Positions 25,994-33,209 of a DNA stretch of 64,000 nucleotides are shown here, in pieces (position 1 is the first letter of the stretch; each line of letters starts with the position of its first letter). Source of the DNA: Paenarthrobacter sp. PH39-S1. Its GTDB lineage: Bacteria > Actinomycetota > Actinomycetes > Actinomycetales > Micrococcaceae. The DNA lies in the NCBI RefSeq assembly GCF_030063245.1, contig NZ_JASISR010000003.1:172255-236254 (forward strand), given 5' to 3'. Under the pieces are notes generated by a model. The model was not told the origin of the DNA and made no database searches. It worked only from the letters and a program-made list of their open reading frames with translations. The translations under genes were made by a program, and so were the position numbers.

Positions 25994-26489
25994 TCAGCTC
26001 AACCTCGACGGGTGAATCAAGCGGCAGCACAGCCACGCCCACCGCGGACCGTGCGTGCACGCCGGCCTCGCCGAAAACCTGGCCCAGCAGCTCGGACGCG
26101 CCGTTGATAACACCGGGCTGTCCGGTGAAGGCAGGGTCAGACGAGACGAAACCGACCACCTTCACGATGCGGGTGATCCGGTCCAGATCGCCGATCGCGT
26201 TCTTGACCGCGGCCAGCGCATTCACGGCGCACACGGCGGCCAGCGATTTCGCTTCCGCGGCGGACACGCCGGCGGAACCGACCTTGCCGGTGACTGTGAG
26301 TTTTCCGTCAATAAAGGGCAGCTGCCCGGACGTGTAAACGTGGTCGCCGGACACCACGGCAGGTACGTAGGCGGCAACCGGGGCGGCGACGTCGGGCAGG
26401 GTCAGTCCGAGCTCCCGCAGGCGGGCTTCAACGGCCGACGACGCCGGGGCGGCTTCGCGCGTCTGAGCTGCGTTTTCGTTCTCCGTCAT
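25977..26489 (-). CDS. RidA/YjgF-family protein (enamine/imine deaminase)
   Basis: A 170-residue protein with the YjgF fold: VYTSGQLPFIDGKL, AVNALAAVKNAIGDLDRI, KVVGFV and ARSAVGVAVLPLDSPVEVELIAQF. It has a 20-residue N-terminal extension and belongs to the group in which the classic RidA arginine context is replaced by HARSAVG (arginine kept). RidA proteins hydrolyse reactive 2-aminoacrylate-type imines from PLP enzymes. The ATG is two bases after the DUF4177 stop; the ribosome site GAGGGAG lies in the end of that gene. Confidence 0.85.
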   Translation of the reverse strand: MTENENAAQTREAAPASSAVEARLRELGLTLPDVAAPVAAYVPAVVSGDHVYTSGQLPFIDGKLTVTGKVGSAGVSAAEAKSLAAVCAVNALAAVKNAIGDLDRITRIVKVVGFVSSDPAFTGQPGVINGASELLGQVFGEAGVHARSAVGVAVLPLDSPVEVELIAQFQ

Positions 26490-26491
26490 GT

Positions 26492-26647
26492 CTACTGCTT
26501 CTCCCTCTTAAGGTAAGCGACCAGACCCTTGCCGTCCGGTCCGGCGATGACCTGCACAAGCTCCCAGCCGTCATCGCCCCACTGGTCAAGAATCTGCTTC
26601 GTGGCGTGGATGATGAGCGGAATCGTGGCGTACTCCCATTTGGTCAT
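26492..26647 (-). CDS. Small DUF4177 protein
   Basis: A 51-residue protein, MTKWEYATIPLIIH at the start and KGLVAYLKREKQ at the end, with the WGDDGWELVQV core that defines DUF4177. Function unknown; this small protein commonly precedes ridA in related actinobacteria, and here its stop is two bases from the ridA ATG. It is divergent from the penicillin-binding-protein gene, whose start is only 36 bases away, so the two promoters must overlap. Confidence 0.85.
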   Translation of the reverse strand: MTKWEYATIPLIIHATKQILDQWGDDGWELVQVIAGPDGKGLVAYLKREKQ

Positions 26648-26683
26648 GAGCTAAAGCGTAGCCCTTACCGGTAAACTGGGAAA

Positions 26684-28870
26684 ATGGCAGCATTGAAGAA
26701 CCCTCTTTTCGACACGGCGACGACCCTGGGCAAGATCCTGGGGTTCCTTGCTGTCAGCGGTATTTGCGGTGTCCTGGTCGCTGGCCTGATGGTTCCCGCG
26801 GTGGCGGTGACGGGAACAACTGCCAGCAACTCCATCAGTTACTTCGATGATCTGCCCAGCGAGCTGAAGATCGACGCTCCCTCGCAGTCCACCAAGGTCC
26901 TCGCCAATGACGGCTCGGTCATCGCCACGTTCTACGACCAGAACCGCGTGCAGGTCGGGCTCGATGCCATGTCCCCCTTTATCAAGGAGGGTGTCATTGC
27001 CATTGAGGACTCCCGCTTCTACGAGCACGGCGGCATCGACAGCACCGGTATTCTCCGTGCACTCGTCGCCACTGCGCAGGGCGGCCGGCAGGGCGCTTCC
27101 ACGCTGACACAGCAGTACGTCAACAACGTCATCATCGCCACGCAGGAGGCCAACGGGCAGTCGGACCAGATCAAGTTCGGAGCCGACAAGACCATCGGCG
27201 ACAAAGTCCGCGAGATGAAGCTGTCCATCGCCTTGGAGAAGAAGTATTCCAAGGACGATATCCTCAAGGGTTACCTCAACATCGTCTACTTCGCCAACGG
27301 CGCCTACGGCATCGAGGCGGCTGCGAACCTGTACTTCGGCGTCTCCGCGAAAGATCTGACGCTGCCGGAGGCCGCCATGCTGGCCGGCGTCGTCAACAGT
27401 CCTACGTACTACGATCCGGTCAAGGAGCCCGACCATGCACTGGCCCGGCGCAACCTGGTTTTGGACAAGCTGCTGCAGACTGGAAAGATCAGCCAGGCCG
27501 ATCACGACGCCGCCGTCGCCAGCCCGATTGCGTTGAACCTGCAGCCCAGCAAACAGGGCTGCATCTCCGCCGCGTCGGCGCCGTACTTCTGCGATTACGT
27601 CCGGCACACGATTTTGAACAACTCGGCCTACGGGAGCACACCCGAGGAGCGCCAGAAGTTCCTGGACCGCGGGGGGCTGACCATCCAGACGACCCTGGAC
27701 CCGCGGCTGCAGACTGCGGCGCAGAATCAGGTCAATGACACCCAGCCTGCCGATGACCCGAATCAGAAGGGAACCTCGCTGACCACGGTGGAGCCCGGGA
27801 CCGGCAAGATCCTCTCCATGGCCCAGAACACCATCTATTCCAATGTCGAAGCGCTCGGCAATACGAACCTGAACTTCAATGTGGACCAGGGCGACGGCGG
27901 CGGCGCCGGGTTCCAGCCCGGGTCAACCATGAAGACGGTTACGTTTGCCGAATGGCTCAACGAGGGCCACTCGATGAATGAGACGGTTGACGCGAGCCGC
28001 AGACTTTACCCGGGCAATTTCCCTTGGAAAGCGACCTGTGTGCCGGACCAGCACTACTTCGGCGCCTATGATCCGTCCGAGCCCGGCAGCTTCCTGCTGC
28101 CCAACGATGAACCGGGCTACTACTCGCCGATGACGGTGCTGAACGGCATCACGAAGTCCATCAACACCGCAACCTTTGCCTCGGCTGCCAAGCTGGATCT
28201 GTGCGGCCTCAACAGCATGGGTACGGCGATGGGCCTCCACGATGCCGGCAACGGAACGGCGCTGGACTGGACCAGCACCATCTCGAGCCTGATTGGTGGC
28301 GGGAAGAACGTCTCGCCTCTGACGATGGCCAACGGCTTCGCCACCTTTGCCAGCGGCGGCGTGTACTGCAACCCCACGGCCATCACCTCCATCACGGATT
28401 ACCAGAACAAGACGTACCCCGTCCCGGGCGCGGACTGCAAGCAGACCATCAAACCCGAGGTCGCGGCGGGCGTGAACTACGCGCTGCAGGATGTGGTCAC
28501 CAAGGGCTCCGCCTACGGGCTGGGCATCGGCACTCCGGCAGCAGCCAAGACCGGCACCACCGACGGCTCCGAGCAGACCTGGGTTATCGGCTACACGCCG
28601 AAGCTGGCGACGGCGTCCTGGTGGGGCTATTGGAAGGAAGGCGCCACCCGGTACGCGACGGACTACACCTACAAAGGCAAGTTCTACCCGCAGGTTGACG
28701 GTGCCTACATTGCCGGGCCGCAGTGGCAGAACTATATGAAACAAGCGGTCCAGTTCTACCCGGGCGGCACCTTTGTGGCGCCACCGGCGAACCTGTTGGC
28801 TCCCCCATCCAACGGGAGGTCCACGCCACCGTCCAGCAGTCCTCCCGCCACCACGGCTCCAAAGCAGTAG
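26684..28870 (+). CDS. Class A penicillin-binding protein (transglycosylase/transpeptidase)
   Basis: A 728-residue bifunctional cell-wall synthase. One N-terminal helix (residues 17-45) anchors it. The GT51 domain shows E108 in AIEDSRFYEHGGID, then GGRQGASTLTQQYVNN and the KYSKDDILKGYLNIVYFANGAYG block. The transpeptidase has S414 in PGSTMK, SIN at about residue 490 (KSINTATFA) and AKTGTTDG as the KTG box. The tail is Pro/Ser-rich. It polymerises and cross-links peptidoglycan outside the membrane. Transcribed with the metallophosphoesterase five bases downstream. Confidence 0.93.
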   Translation: MAALKNPLFDTATTLGKILGFLAVSGICGVLVAGLMVPAVAVTGTTASNSISYFDDLPSELKIDAPSQSTKVLANDGSVIATFYDQNRVQVGLDAMSPFIKEGVIAIEDSRFYEHGGIDSTGILRALVATAQGGRQGASTLTQQYVNNVIIATQEANGQSDQIKFGADKTIGDKVREMKLSIALEKKYSKDDILKGYLNIVYFANGAYGIEAAANLYFGVSAKDLTLPEAAMLAGVVNSPTYYDPVKEPDHALARRNLVLDKLLQTGKISQADHDAAVASPIALNLQPSKQGCISAASAPYFCDYVRHTILNNSAYGSTPEERQKFLDRGGLTIQTTLDPRLQTAAQNQVNDTQPADDPNQKGTSLTTVEPGTGKILSMAQNTIYSNVEALGNTNLNFNVDQGDGGGAGFQPGSTMKTVTFAEWLNEGHSMNETVDASRRLYPGNFPWKATCVPDQHYFGAYDPSEPGSFLLPNDEPGYYSPMTVLNGITKSINTATFASAAKLDLCGLNSMGTAMGLHDAGNGTALDWTSTISSLIGGGKNVSPLTMANGFATFASGGVYCNPTAITSITDYQNKTYPVPGADCKQTIKPEVAAGVNYALQDVVTKGSAYGLGIGTPAAAKTGTTDGSEQTWVIGYTPKLATASWWGYWKEGATRYATDYTYKGKFYPQVDGAYIAGPQWQNYMKQAVQFYPGGTFVAPPANLLAPPSNGRSTPPSSSPPATTAPKQ

Positions 28871-28875
28871 CCGGC

Positions 28876-29823
28876 ATGGCTGAAACATCCGCACACCGGC
28901 CCAACGGCTGGTTGGCCGCCCTTGCCGTGACGGCGGGGACGGCTGCCGCCTGCACCGCCTATGGAGCGCTGGTGGAACGCAACTGGTTTGAGCTGCGCCG
29001 AGAGACCGTGCCCTGCCTGCCTGCCGGGTCCGGCCCGTTCACGGTACTGCACCTGTCCGACATCCATCTCAGCCCGGGACAGGGCAAGAAGACACGCTGG
29101 CTGCAGAGTCTTGCTGAACTCAGCCCGGATCTGGTGGTGAACACCGGCGACAATCTCAGCCATGTCAACGCCATCCCGCCGCTATTGGAGGCACTGGGCC
29201 CGCTGATGGAGTTTCCCGGGGTCTTCGTTCCGGGATCCAATGACTACTTCGCCCCGATGCTGAAGAACCCGCTGTCGTATCTGACTGGTCCGTCCAAGCT
29301 GGCCGAAGGGAAAATTGCCAAACGCCAGCCCAAGAGGCTGGACACCGAAGGCCTGCACGCTGGCTTCGGCATGGCAGGGTGGATCAATCTGACCAACCGC
29401 CACCAGTCGATGGGACTCCGCGGGGTCCGCTTTGACTTCACGGGCGTCGATGATCCGCATCTGAACCGGGAACGCTTTGCCGGCTGGCCCGCCGGATCGG
29501 GGCAAAACGCTTCCCCGCACGTGCGGATTGCGGTGGCGCACGCCCCGTACCAGCGCGTGCTCGACCGCTTCACGGAGGACGGCGCCGATCTGATCCTGGC
29601 TGGACACACACACGGCGGGCAGGTGTGCATCCCCGGTTACGGAGCGCTGGTCAGCAACTGCGATCTGCCCACCTGGCGGGCCAAGGGCCTCAACGATTGG
29701 GAACACAACGGCCGGACGACGCCGGTCAACGTCTCGGGCGGCATCGGTACCTCCAGCACCGCGCCCATCCGGTTCGCCTGCCGACCCGAAGCGGTCCTGC
29801 TCACGCTCACCGCCCGGGCCTAA
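28876..29823 (+). CDS. Membrane-anchored metallophosphoesterase
   Basis: A 315-residue calcineurin-like phosphoesterase. An N-terminal hydrophobic segment (WLAALAVTAGTAAACTAYGAL) is followed by the metal-binding blocks VLHLSDIHL (D, H), VVNTGDNLSH, VPGSNDYF in place of GNHD, AVAHAP and ILAGHTHGGQVCIPG. It resembles the YkuE group, phosphodiesterases near peptidoglycan genes. The ATG at 28876 follows the PBP stop by five bases, so the two form an operon. An in-frame upstream start at 28723 lies inside the PBP gene and lacks similarity. Confidence 0.85.
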   Translation: MAETSAHRPNGWLAALAVTAGTAAACTAYGALVERNWFELRRETVPCLPAGSGPFTVLHLSDIHLSPGQGKKTRWLQSLAELSPDLVVNTGDNLSHVNAIPPLLEALGPLMEFPGVFVPGSNDYFAPMLKNPLSYLTGPSKLAEGKIAKRQPKRLDTEGLHAGFGMAGWINLTNRHQSMGLRGVRFDFTGVDDPHLNRERFAGWPAGSGQNASPHVRIAVAHAPYQRVLDRFTEDGADLILAGHTHGGQVCIPGYGALVSNCDLPTWRAKGLNDWEHNGRTTPVNVSGGIGTSSTAPIRFACRPEAVLLTLTARA

Positions 29824-29835
29824 TTCGTCGCTGCA

Positions 29836-29866
29836 TGGCGGGCTATGGAGGGTAAACTGCCCGCCA
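29836..29866. terminator. Hairpin after the metallophosphoesterase gene
   Basis: A perfect 8-bp stem TGGCGGGC / GCCCGCCA with a 15-base loop begins 12 bases after the stop codon; no T-run. Confidence 0.55.
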
Positions 29867-29955
29867 TCTGGCTGTGCGCCGGCCGTCTTAGTCCCGCTTC
29901 CCCTCCCGTCCGCTCCGCTCCCCCACCGGGTCGCAACACCCTTCCTCTCCCGTCC

Positions 29956-30021
29956 CCCAACTAGGTCGCAGTTGCGGCACTCAAACTCCGGTATGAGTGC
30001 CGCAACTGCGACCCAGTTTGG
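29956..30021. repeat. Long intergenic hairpin, copy 2 of a palindromic repeat family
   Basis: Arms 29956-29983 and 29994-30021 pair over 28 bp with two mismatches around a 10-nt loop. As in the element at 7520, the left arm starts CCCAACTAGGT and ends GCACTCA at the loop, while the middle (CGCAGTTGCG here, AGCAGCAGAT there) differs but stays paired. It lies about 100 bases before the tRNA-Pro gene. Confidence 0.85.
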
Positions 30022-30118
30022 CCGGGGACGGTCTCGTTTCGCGATGCCGCACAAAATCCGCTATTCTTGAGAGGTTGCTTTTCCTGAACTTGAAAAAGGA
30101 CGGGGAGGGACAGCGGAT

Positions 30119-30195
30119 CGGGGTGTGGCGCAGTTTGGTAGCGCGCGTCGTTCGGGACGACGAGGCCGCAGGTTCAAATCCTGTCACCCCGACCA
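30119..30195 (+). tRNA. tRNA-Pro (anticodon CGG)
   Basis: A full cloverleaf can be drawn: acceptor CGGGGTG (30119-30125) pairs with CACCCCG (30185-30191), discriminator A and encoded CCA follow. The anticodon arm CGTCG-TTCGGGA-CGACG has anticodon CGG, reading the proline codon CCG. The D arm has GTTTGGTA and the T loop GTTCAAATCC. It is followed by a factor-independent terminator. Confidence 0.96.
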
Positions 30196-30202
30196 GCAAA
30201 AG

Positions 30203-30231
30203 AGCCCGCTTCCGTTATCCGGGAGCGGGCT
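30203..30231 (+). terminator. Rho-independent terminator of tRNA-Pro
   Basis: An 11-bp stem AGCCCGCTTCC / GGGAGCGGGCT (one G-T wobble), short loop, followed by TTTACTTT. Confidence 0.8.
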
Positions 30232-30278
30232 TTACTTTGCAGATTTTCACGGGCGACTGAGTACGCGCCCGCCAGTTT

Positions 30279-30650
30279 CTAGGCGGGTCCCCAAACGGTG
30301 GTCCACCAGGCACCGAGCGTCGGGGCAGAGGGCAAAACGGCCGCATCCGGCCAGTTCCCCACCCGAGCAGGCGACGCATCCGGCCAGTTCCCCACCCGCG
30401 CAGGCGACGCATCCGGCCAGTTCCCCACCCGCGCAGGCGACGCATCCGGCCAGTTCCCCACCCGCGCAGGCGACGCATCCGGCCAGTTCCCCACCCGCGC
30501 AGGCGACGCATCCGGCCAGTTCCCCACCCGAGCAGGCGTGGCTGCCCCAGACACCGTCGCTGGCTCTGCCGCGTTCGCCGTTGCCGGCACGGCAAGCGCG
30601 CCCACAGCCACGACGCCAGCGATGGTAAGAGATGTTGCAAACCTGTTCAT
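30279..30650 (-). CDS. Secreted protein made of six 11-residue copies; candidate peptide-signal precursor
   Basis: A 123-residue protein. Residues 1-27 form a clear Sec signal peptide (basic MNRF, hydrophobic core, cleavage after ATANA). Residues 38-103 are six near-identical copies of ARVGNWPDASP, the last ending DAAV; a short Trp-rich tail (GAWWTTVWGPA) ends the protein. A short AEPATVSGAATP spacer precedes the repeats. GAAGG eight bases before the ATG is a usable ribosome site. The gene diverges from an XRE-TPR regulator 135 bases away. Repeated identical short blocks after a signal peptide are the layout of a multi-copy peptide precursor, but they could also be a surface repeat protein. 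I know no family with this repeat. Confidence 0.7.
   Translation of the reverse strand: MNRFATSLTIAGVVAVGALAVPATANAAEPATVSGAATPARVGNWPDASPARVGNWPDASPARVGNWPDASPARVGNWPDASPARVGNWPDASPARVGNWPDAAVLPSAPTLGAWWTTVWGPA
30343..30540. repeat. 33-bp tandem repeat, six copies
   Basis: Six head-to-tail 33-bp units, each containing GGCCAGTTCCCCACCCG on the plus strand and coding one ARVGNWPDASP block on the minus strand. The four inner copies are identical; the outer two differ by one base (CGAGCAGG for CGCGCAGG). There are no spacers, so it is not a CRISPR array. Confidence 0.95.
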
Positions 30651-30686
30651 GAAATCAGCCTTCGGGTTGGATGGTGAAAGTGCGGG

Positions 30687-30725
30687 TTTTCAACTGTTGA
30701 CAACAATTGTAAAATCGAGTGTAAA
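30687..30725. promoter_or_regulatory. Dyad operator and promoter in the gap between the repeat-peptide and regulator genes
   Basis: An imperfect dyad, TTTTCAACTGTTG then A then CAACAATTGTAAAA (30687-30714), overlaps a -35 TTGACA (30697-30702) that is 17 bases from TGTAAA (30720-30725) reading toward the regulator. The dyad is therefore placed to control both divergent genes. A second, weaker dyad CTGT-N10-ACAG lies at 30730-30747. Confidence 0.5.
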
Positions 30726-30785
30726 CCAGCTGTCACAATAGTTACAGACCTTGCGCCGGGCCGCGAGGCAAACAAGGAGGAAACA

Positions 30786-32030
30786 GTGGGCAATAGTTTC
30801 GGGGACCGCCTACGAGCCGAAAGACTGGCCAGAAGTCTGACCCAGGCTGAGCTCGGAGGCGACCTATACTCCGCAAGTTACGTTTCATTACTTGAAAACG
30901 CCCGGCGCGAACCCACGCCCGAGGTCATAATTCAGCTGGCAAAACAGCTCCAGCTTGCCCCGCATGCGGTCCAGGAGTGGACCACTCCGGTCTCGGCGGA
31001 GGAGACCGGTTACCTGCTGGCGGTCCTCTACGCGCGCCAGTCCTGGGATATGCGGGACTACGCCCTGGCCTCACTTCACGCGGAAAAAGCAGCGCTGATG
31101 GCGCAGCAGAACAAAGACATTGTGTCCTGGTGGAACATGGCGCATCTGCATGCCAGTTCACTGCTGAAAAATGCAGAGTACGCCAAGTGCAAAGAGGTCA
31201 TCGGCACGGTTCTCAGGCATCCGCTGTCCCAGGAGACGGCCGGGCTGGAGGTCCGTGCGCGCCAGCTGATGGCCTCGGCCTGCCTGGGGCTGGGGCAGCT
31301 GCCCGAGGCCGTGGAGCATGCCACCGTGGCCGTTACCCGCGGCGCTTCCCTGCCGCAGGAGTCAAATGCCTACATCGCCGCCGTGCGGACTCTGATCGCG
31401 GCTCTTTCTGAAAGCGGCCGGCTCGACGACGCGTGGGTGCACTGCCAGACACTGTCCGCTTTGGAGGACGAATCCATGCTCCCCCAACTGGCCGGCGAAA
31501 TGTACTGGGTGATCGGCAATGTCGCCTTCATGCGCAACGACGTTGAGCAAGGTCTCGCCAATCACGCCAAGGCGGGACGGCTGCTTTCGCCGGCAAGTGA
31601 TCTGGCCCTGTGGGCCCGTTTCAACAAGGCCACGGCGTCGGTGCGCCTGTCCGCGGGTGTGGTGGAACCGGAGACCCTGGAAGCCATTGAACGCGCCGAA
31701 CTGGCACAGTCTGTGGTGGGGGCAAACCTTTCGGACGAGCTTGAAGTTGCGCTGATCCGTGCGCGCTGGCTGTACCTGACGGGGGCGCTGGAGCCCGCCG
31801 TCGAGCTTCTCTCGGACATTTACCGCCAGCGGGACGACTTAGCCAGGCATACCGCCGGCGAGGTCGCACTGCTGCTGGGCAAGACCCGCAAGGCGATGGG
31901 CCAGTTCCCGGAGGCGATGGAACTTTTGACGGAGGCCAAGGACCAGTTTGCCAGTGCCGGAGCAGCGGACCGGGTGGCTCTCGCGTTGGATAATATACTG
32001 GAAATCCGAGCGGCAGGCCGGATGGGCTAG
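30786..32030 (+). CDS. XRE-family helix-turn-helix regulator with TPR domain (RRNPP-like architecture)
   Basis: A 414-residue protein. The XRE helix-turn-helix is at about residues 8-62 (LRAERLARSLTQAELGGDLYSASYVSLLENARREPTPEV), and the remaining 350 residues are helical repeats with TPR character (blocks ending in LASLHAEKAALMAQQ, LGQLPEAVEHATVAV, GNVAFMRNDVEQGLANHAKAGRLL, GKTRKAMGQFPEAMELLTEA). This domain order is that of peptide-responsive regulators of the RRNPP group (PlcR, Rgg, PrgX) in Firmicutes. The GTG start has AAGGAGG five bases upstream. The gene for a secreted repeat-peptide protein diverges from it. DNA binding is certain by fold; peptide sensing is inference. Confidence 0.85.
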   Translation: MGNSFGDRLRAERLARSLTQAELGGDLYSASYVSLLENARREPTPEVIIQLAKQLQLAPHAVQEWTTPVSAEETGYLLAVLYARQSWDMRDYALASLHAEKAALMAQQNKDIVSWWNMAHLHASSLLKNAEYAKCKEVIGTVLRHPLSQETAGLEVRARQLMASACLGLGQLPEAVEHATVAVTRGASLPQESNAYIAAVRTLIAALSESGRLDDAWVHCQTLSALEDESMLPQLAGEMYWVIGNVAFMRNDVEQGLANHAKAGRLLSPASDLALWARFNKATASVRLSAGVVEPETLEAIERAELAQSVVGANLSDELEVALIRARWLYLTGALEPAVELLSDIYRQRDDLARHTAGEVALLLGKTRKAMGQFPEAMELLTEAKDQFASAGAADRVALALDNILEIRAAGRMG

Positions 32031-32057
32031 CTGCGGAGCCAACGACAGGAGACGGTG

Positions 32058-32276
32058 ATGGCGAGCAGGCAGAATGGGAAAAACACGTCGGGCCGGAAAC
32101 GGCTGGCAAAACTGGCGCTGACGGCGGCCCAGCTCGGGCTGCAGGCCGCTGCGCTGGCGGACCTGAAGAAACGGACGTCCGCCCAGGTCAACGGCCCGAA
32201 GGCGATCTGGGTGGCGTGCTCGTTCATTAATTTCGCCGGCCCGATCCTCTACTTCGTCTGCGGCCGCCGGAAATAG
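32058..32276 (+). CDS. Small membrane protein, PLDc_N-like
   Basis: A 72-residue protein: a basic N-terminus, then one helix near the middle (LTAAQLGLQAAALADL) and a C-terminal hydrophobic segment WVACSFINFAGPILYFVCGRRK resembling the short PLDc_N (cardiolipin-synthase N-terminal) proteins of actinobacteria. A GTG at 32055 is directly before the ATG; AGGAG is six bases before the ATG, so ATG is preferred. It follows the XRE-TPR gene by 27 bases and is probably cotranscribed. Function unknown. Confidence 0.7.
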   Translation: MASRQNGKNTSGRKRLAKLALTAAQLGLQAAALADLKKRTSAQVNGPKAIWVACSFINFAGPILYFVCGRRK

Positions 32277-32306
32277 CCGACGGAAGCCAGCCGGCAGCCC
32301 TCCGTC

Positions 32307-33209
32307 TCAGACGAACGTGCGGCCGGTCAGCTTTTCGTACGCCTCCACATAACGCCCACGGGTGCGCTCGACGACGGCGTCCGGCAAGGCGGGCGGCGGC
32401 GCGTCAGAGGACTTGTCCCAGCCGGATTCCGCCCCCGTAAGCCAGTCACGCACATACTGCTTGTCAAAGCTCGGCTGCGTCCGGCCCGGTGCCCACTGGT
32501 CCGCGTCCCAGAACCGGGATGAATCGGGTGTCAGCACCTCGTCCCCCAACGTGATGGTGCCGGTGGCAGGGTCGATCCCGAATTCCACTTTTGTGTCGGC
32601 CAGGATGATGCCCCGGGCCCGGGCGATTTGCTCCGCCCGCGCGTAAATCTTCAGTGTAAGGGCCTGCAGCGACGCCGCATGGTTGGCCCCAACGGTATCG
32701 ACGACGGCGGCGAAGGTGACGTTTTCGTCGTGCTCGCCGACCTCAGCCTTGGCCGAAGGTGTGAAAATGGGCCGCTCCAGCCGGGAGCCGTCTGTCAGCC
32801 CGGCGGGCAGCGGCAGGCCGCAGACCGTCTGCGTCTGCCGGTATTCCAGCAGCCCGGAGCCGGTGAGGTAGCCGCGGGCGATGCATTCCACAGGGAACAT
32901 CCGAAGCTTTTTGCAGATCATCGCACGGCCGGCAACCTCCGCCGGCACGCCGTCGGCAACGGTGCTGCCGAGCACATGATTTGGCACGTCCAGCTGCTCG
33001 AACCACCACAGGCTCAGCTGCGTGAGGATGCGCCCCTTGTCCGGAATCCCGGTGGCCAGAACGTGGTCGTAGGCGCTGATCCTGTCGCTGGCCACCACGA
33101 GCAGCACATCGTCACCGGCCGTCACGGGATTCTCGTCCGCCGGAGCGTACAAATCCCGGACCTTTCCGGAGTATATGTGCTGCCAGCCAGCCAGCTGCGG
33201 CGCGCTCAC
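32307..33209 (-). CDS. purC: Phosphoribosylaminoimidazole-succinocarboxamide (SAICAR) synthase
   Basis: A 300-residue enzyme of purine synthesis that joins CAIR and aspartate with ATP. Motifs: IYSGKVRDLY, VASDRISAYDHVL, the VECIARGYLTGSG signature, IILADTKVEFG and LGDEVLTPDSSRFWD. The frame is open to 33587, but the GTG at 33209 overlaps the purD stop by four bases and gives the family N-terminus (APQLAGWQHIYSGKV). Cotranscribed with purD. Confidence 0.94.
   Translation of the reverse strand: MSAPQLAGWQHIYSGKVRDLYAPADENPVTAGDDVLLVVASDRISAYDHVLATGIPDKGRILTQLSLWWFEQLDVPNHVLGSTVADGVPAEVAGRAMICKKLRMFPVECIARGYLTGSGLLEYRQTQTVCGLPLPAGLTDGSRLERPIFTPSAKAEVGEHDENVTFAAVVDTVGANHAASLQALTLKIYARAEQIARARGIILADTKVEFGIDPATGTITLGDEVLTPDSSRFWDADQWAPGRTQPSFDKQYVRDWLTGAESGWDKSSDAPPPALPDAVVERTRGRYVEAYEKLTGRTFV

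Noticed and set aside
30343..30540. Regular 33-bp repeats as a possible CRISPR array
   Set aside because: Units are head-to-tail without spacers and code an in-frame 11-residue repeat; no cas genes nearby.
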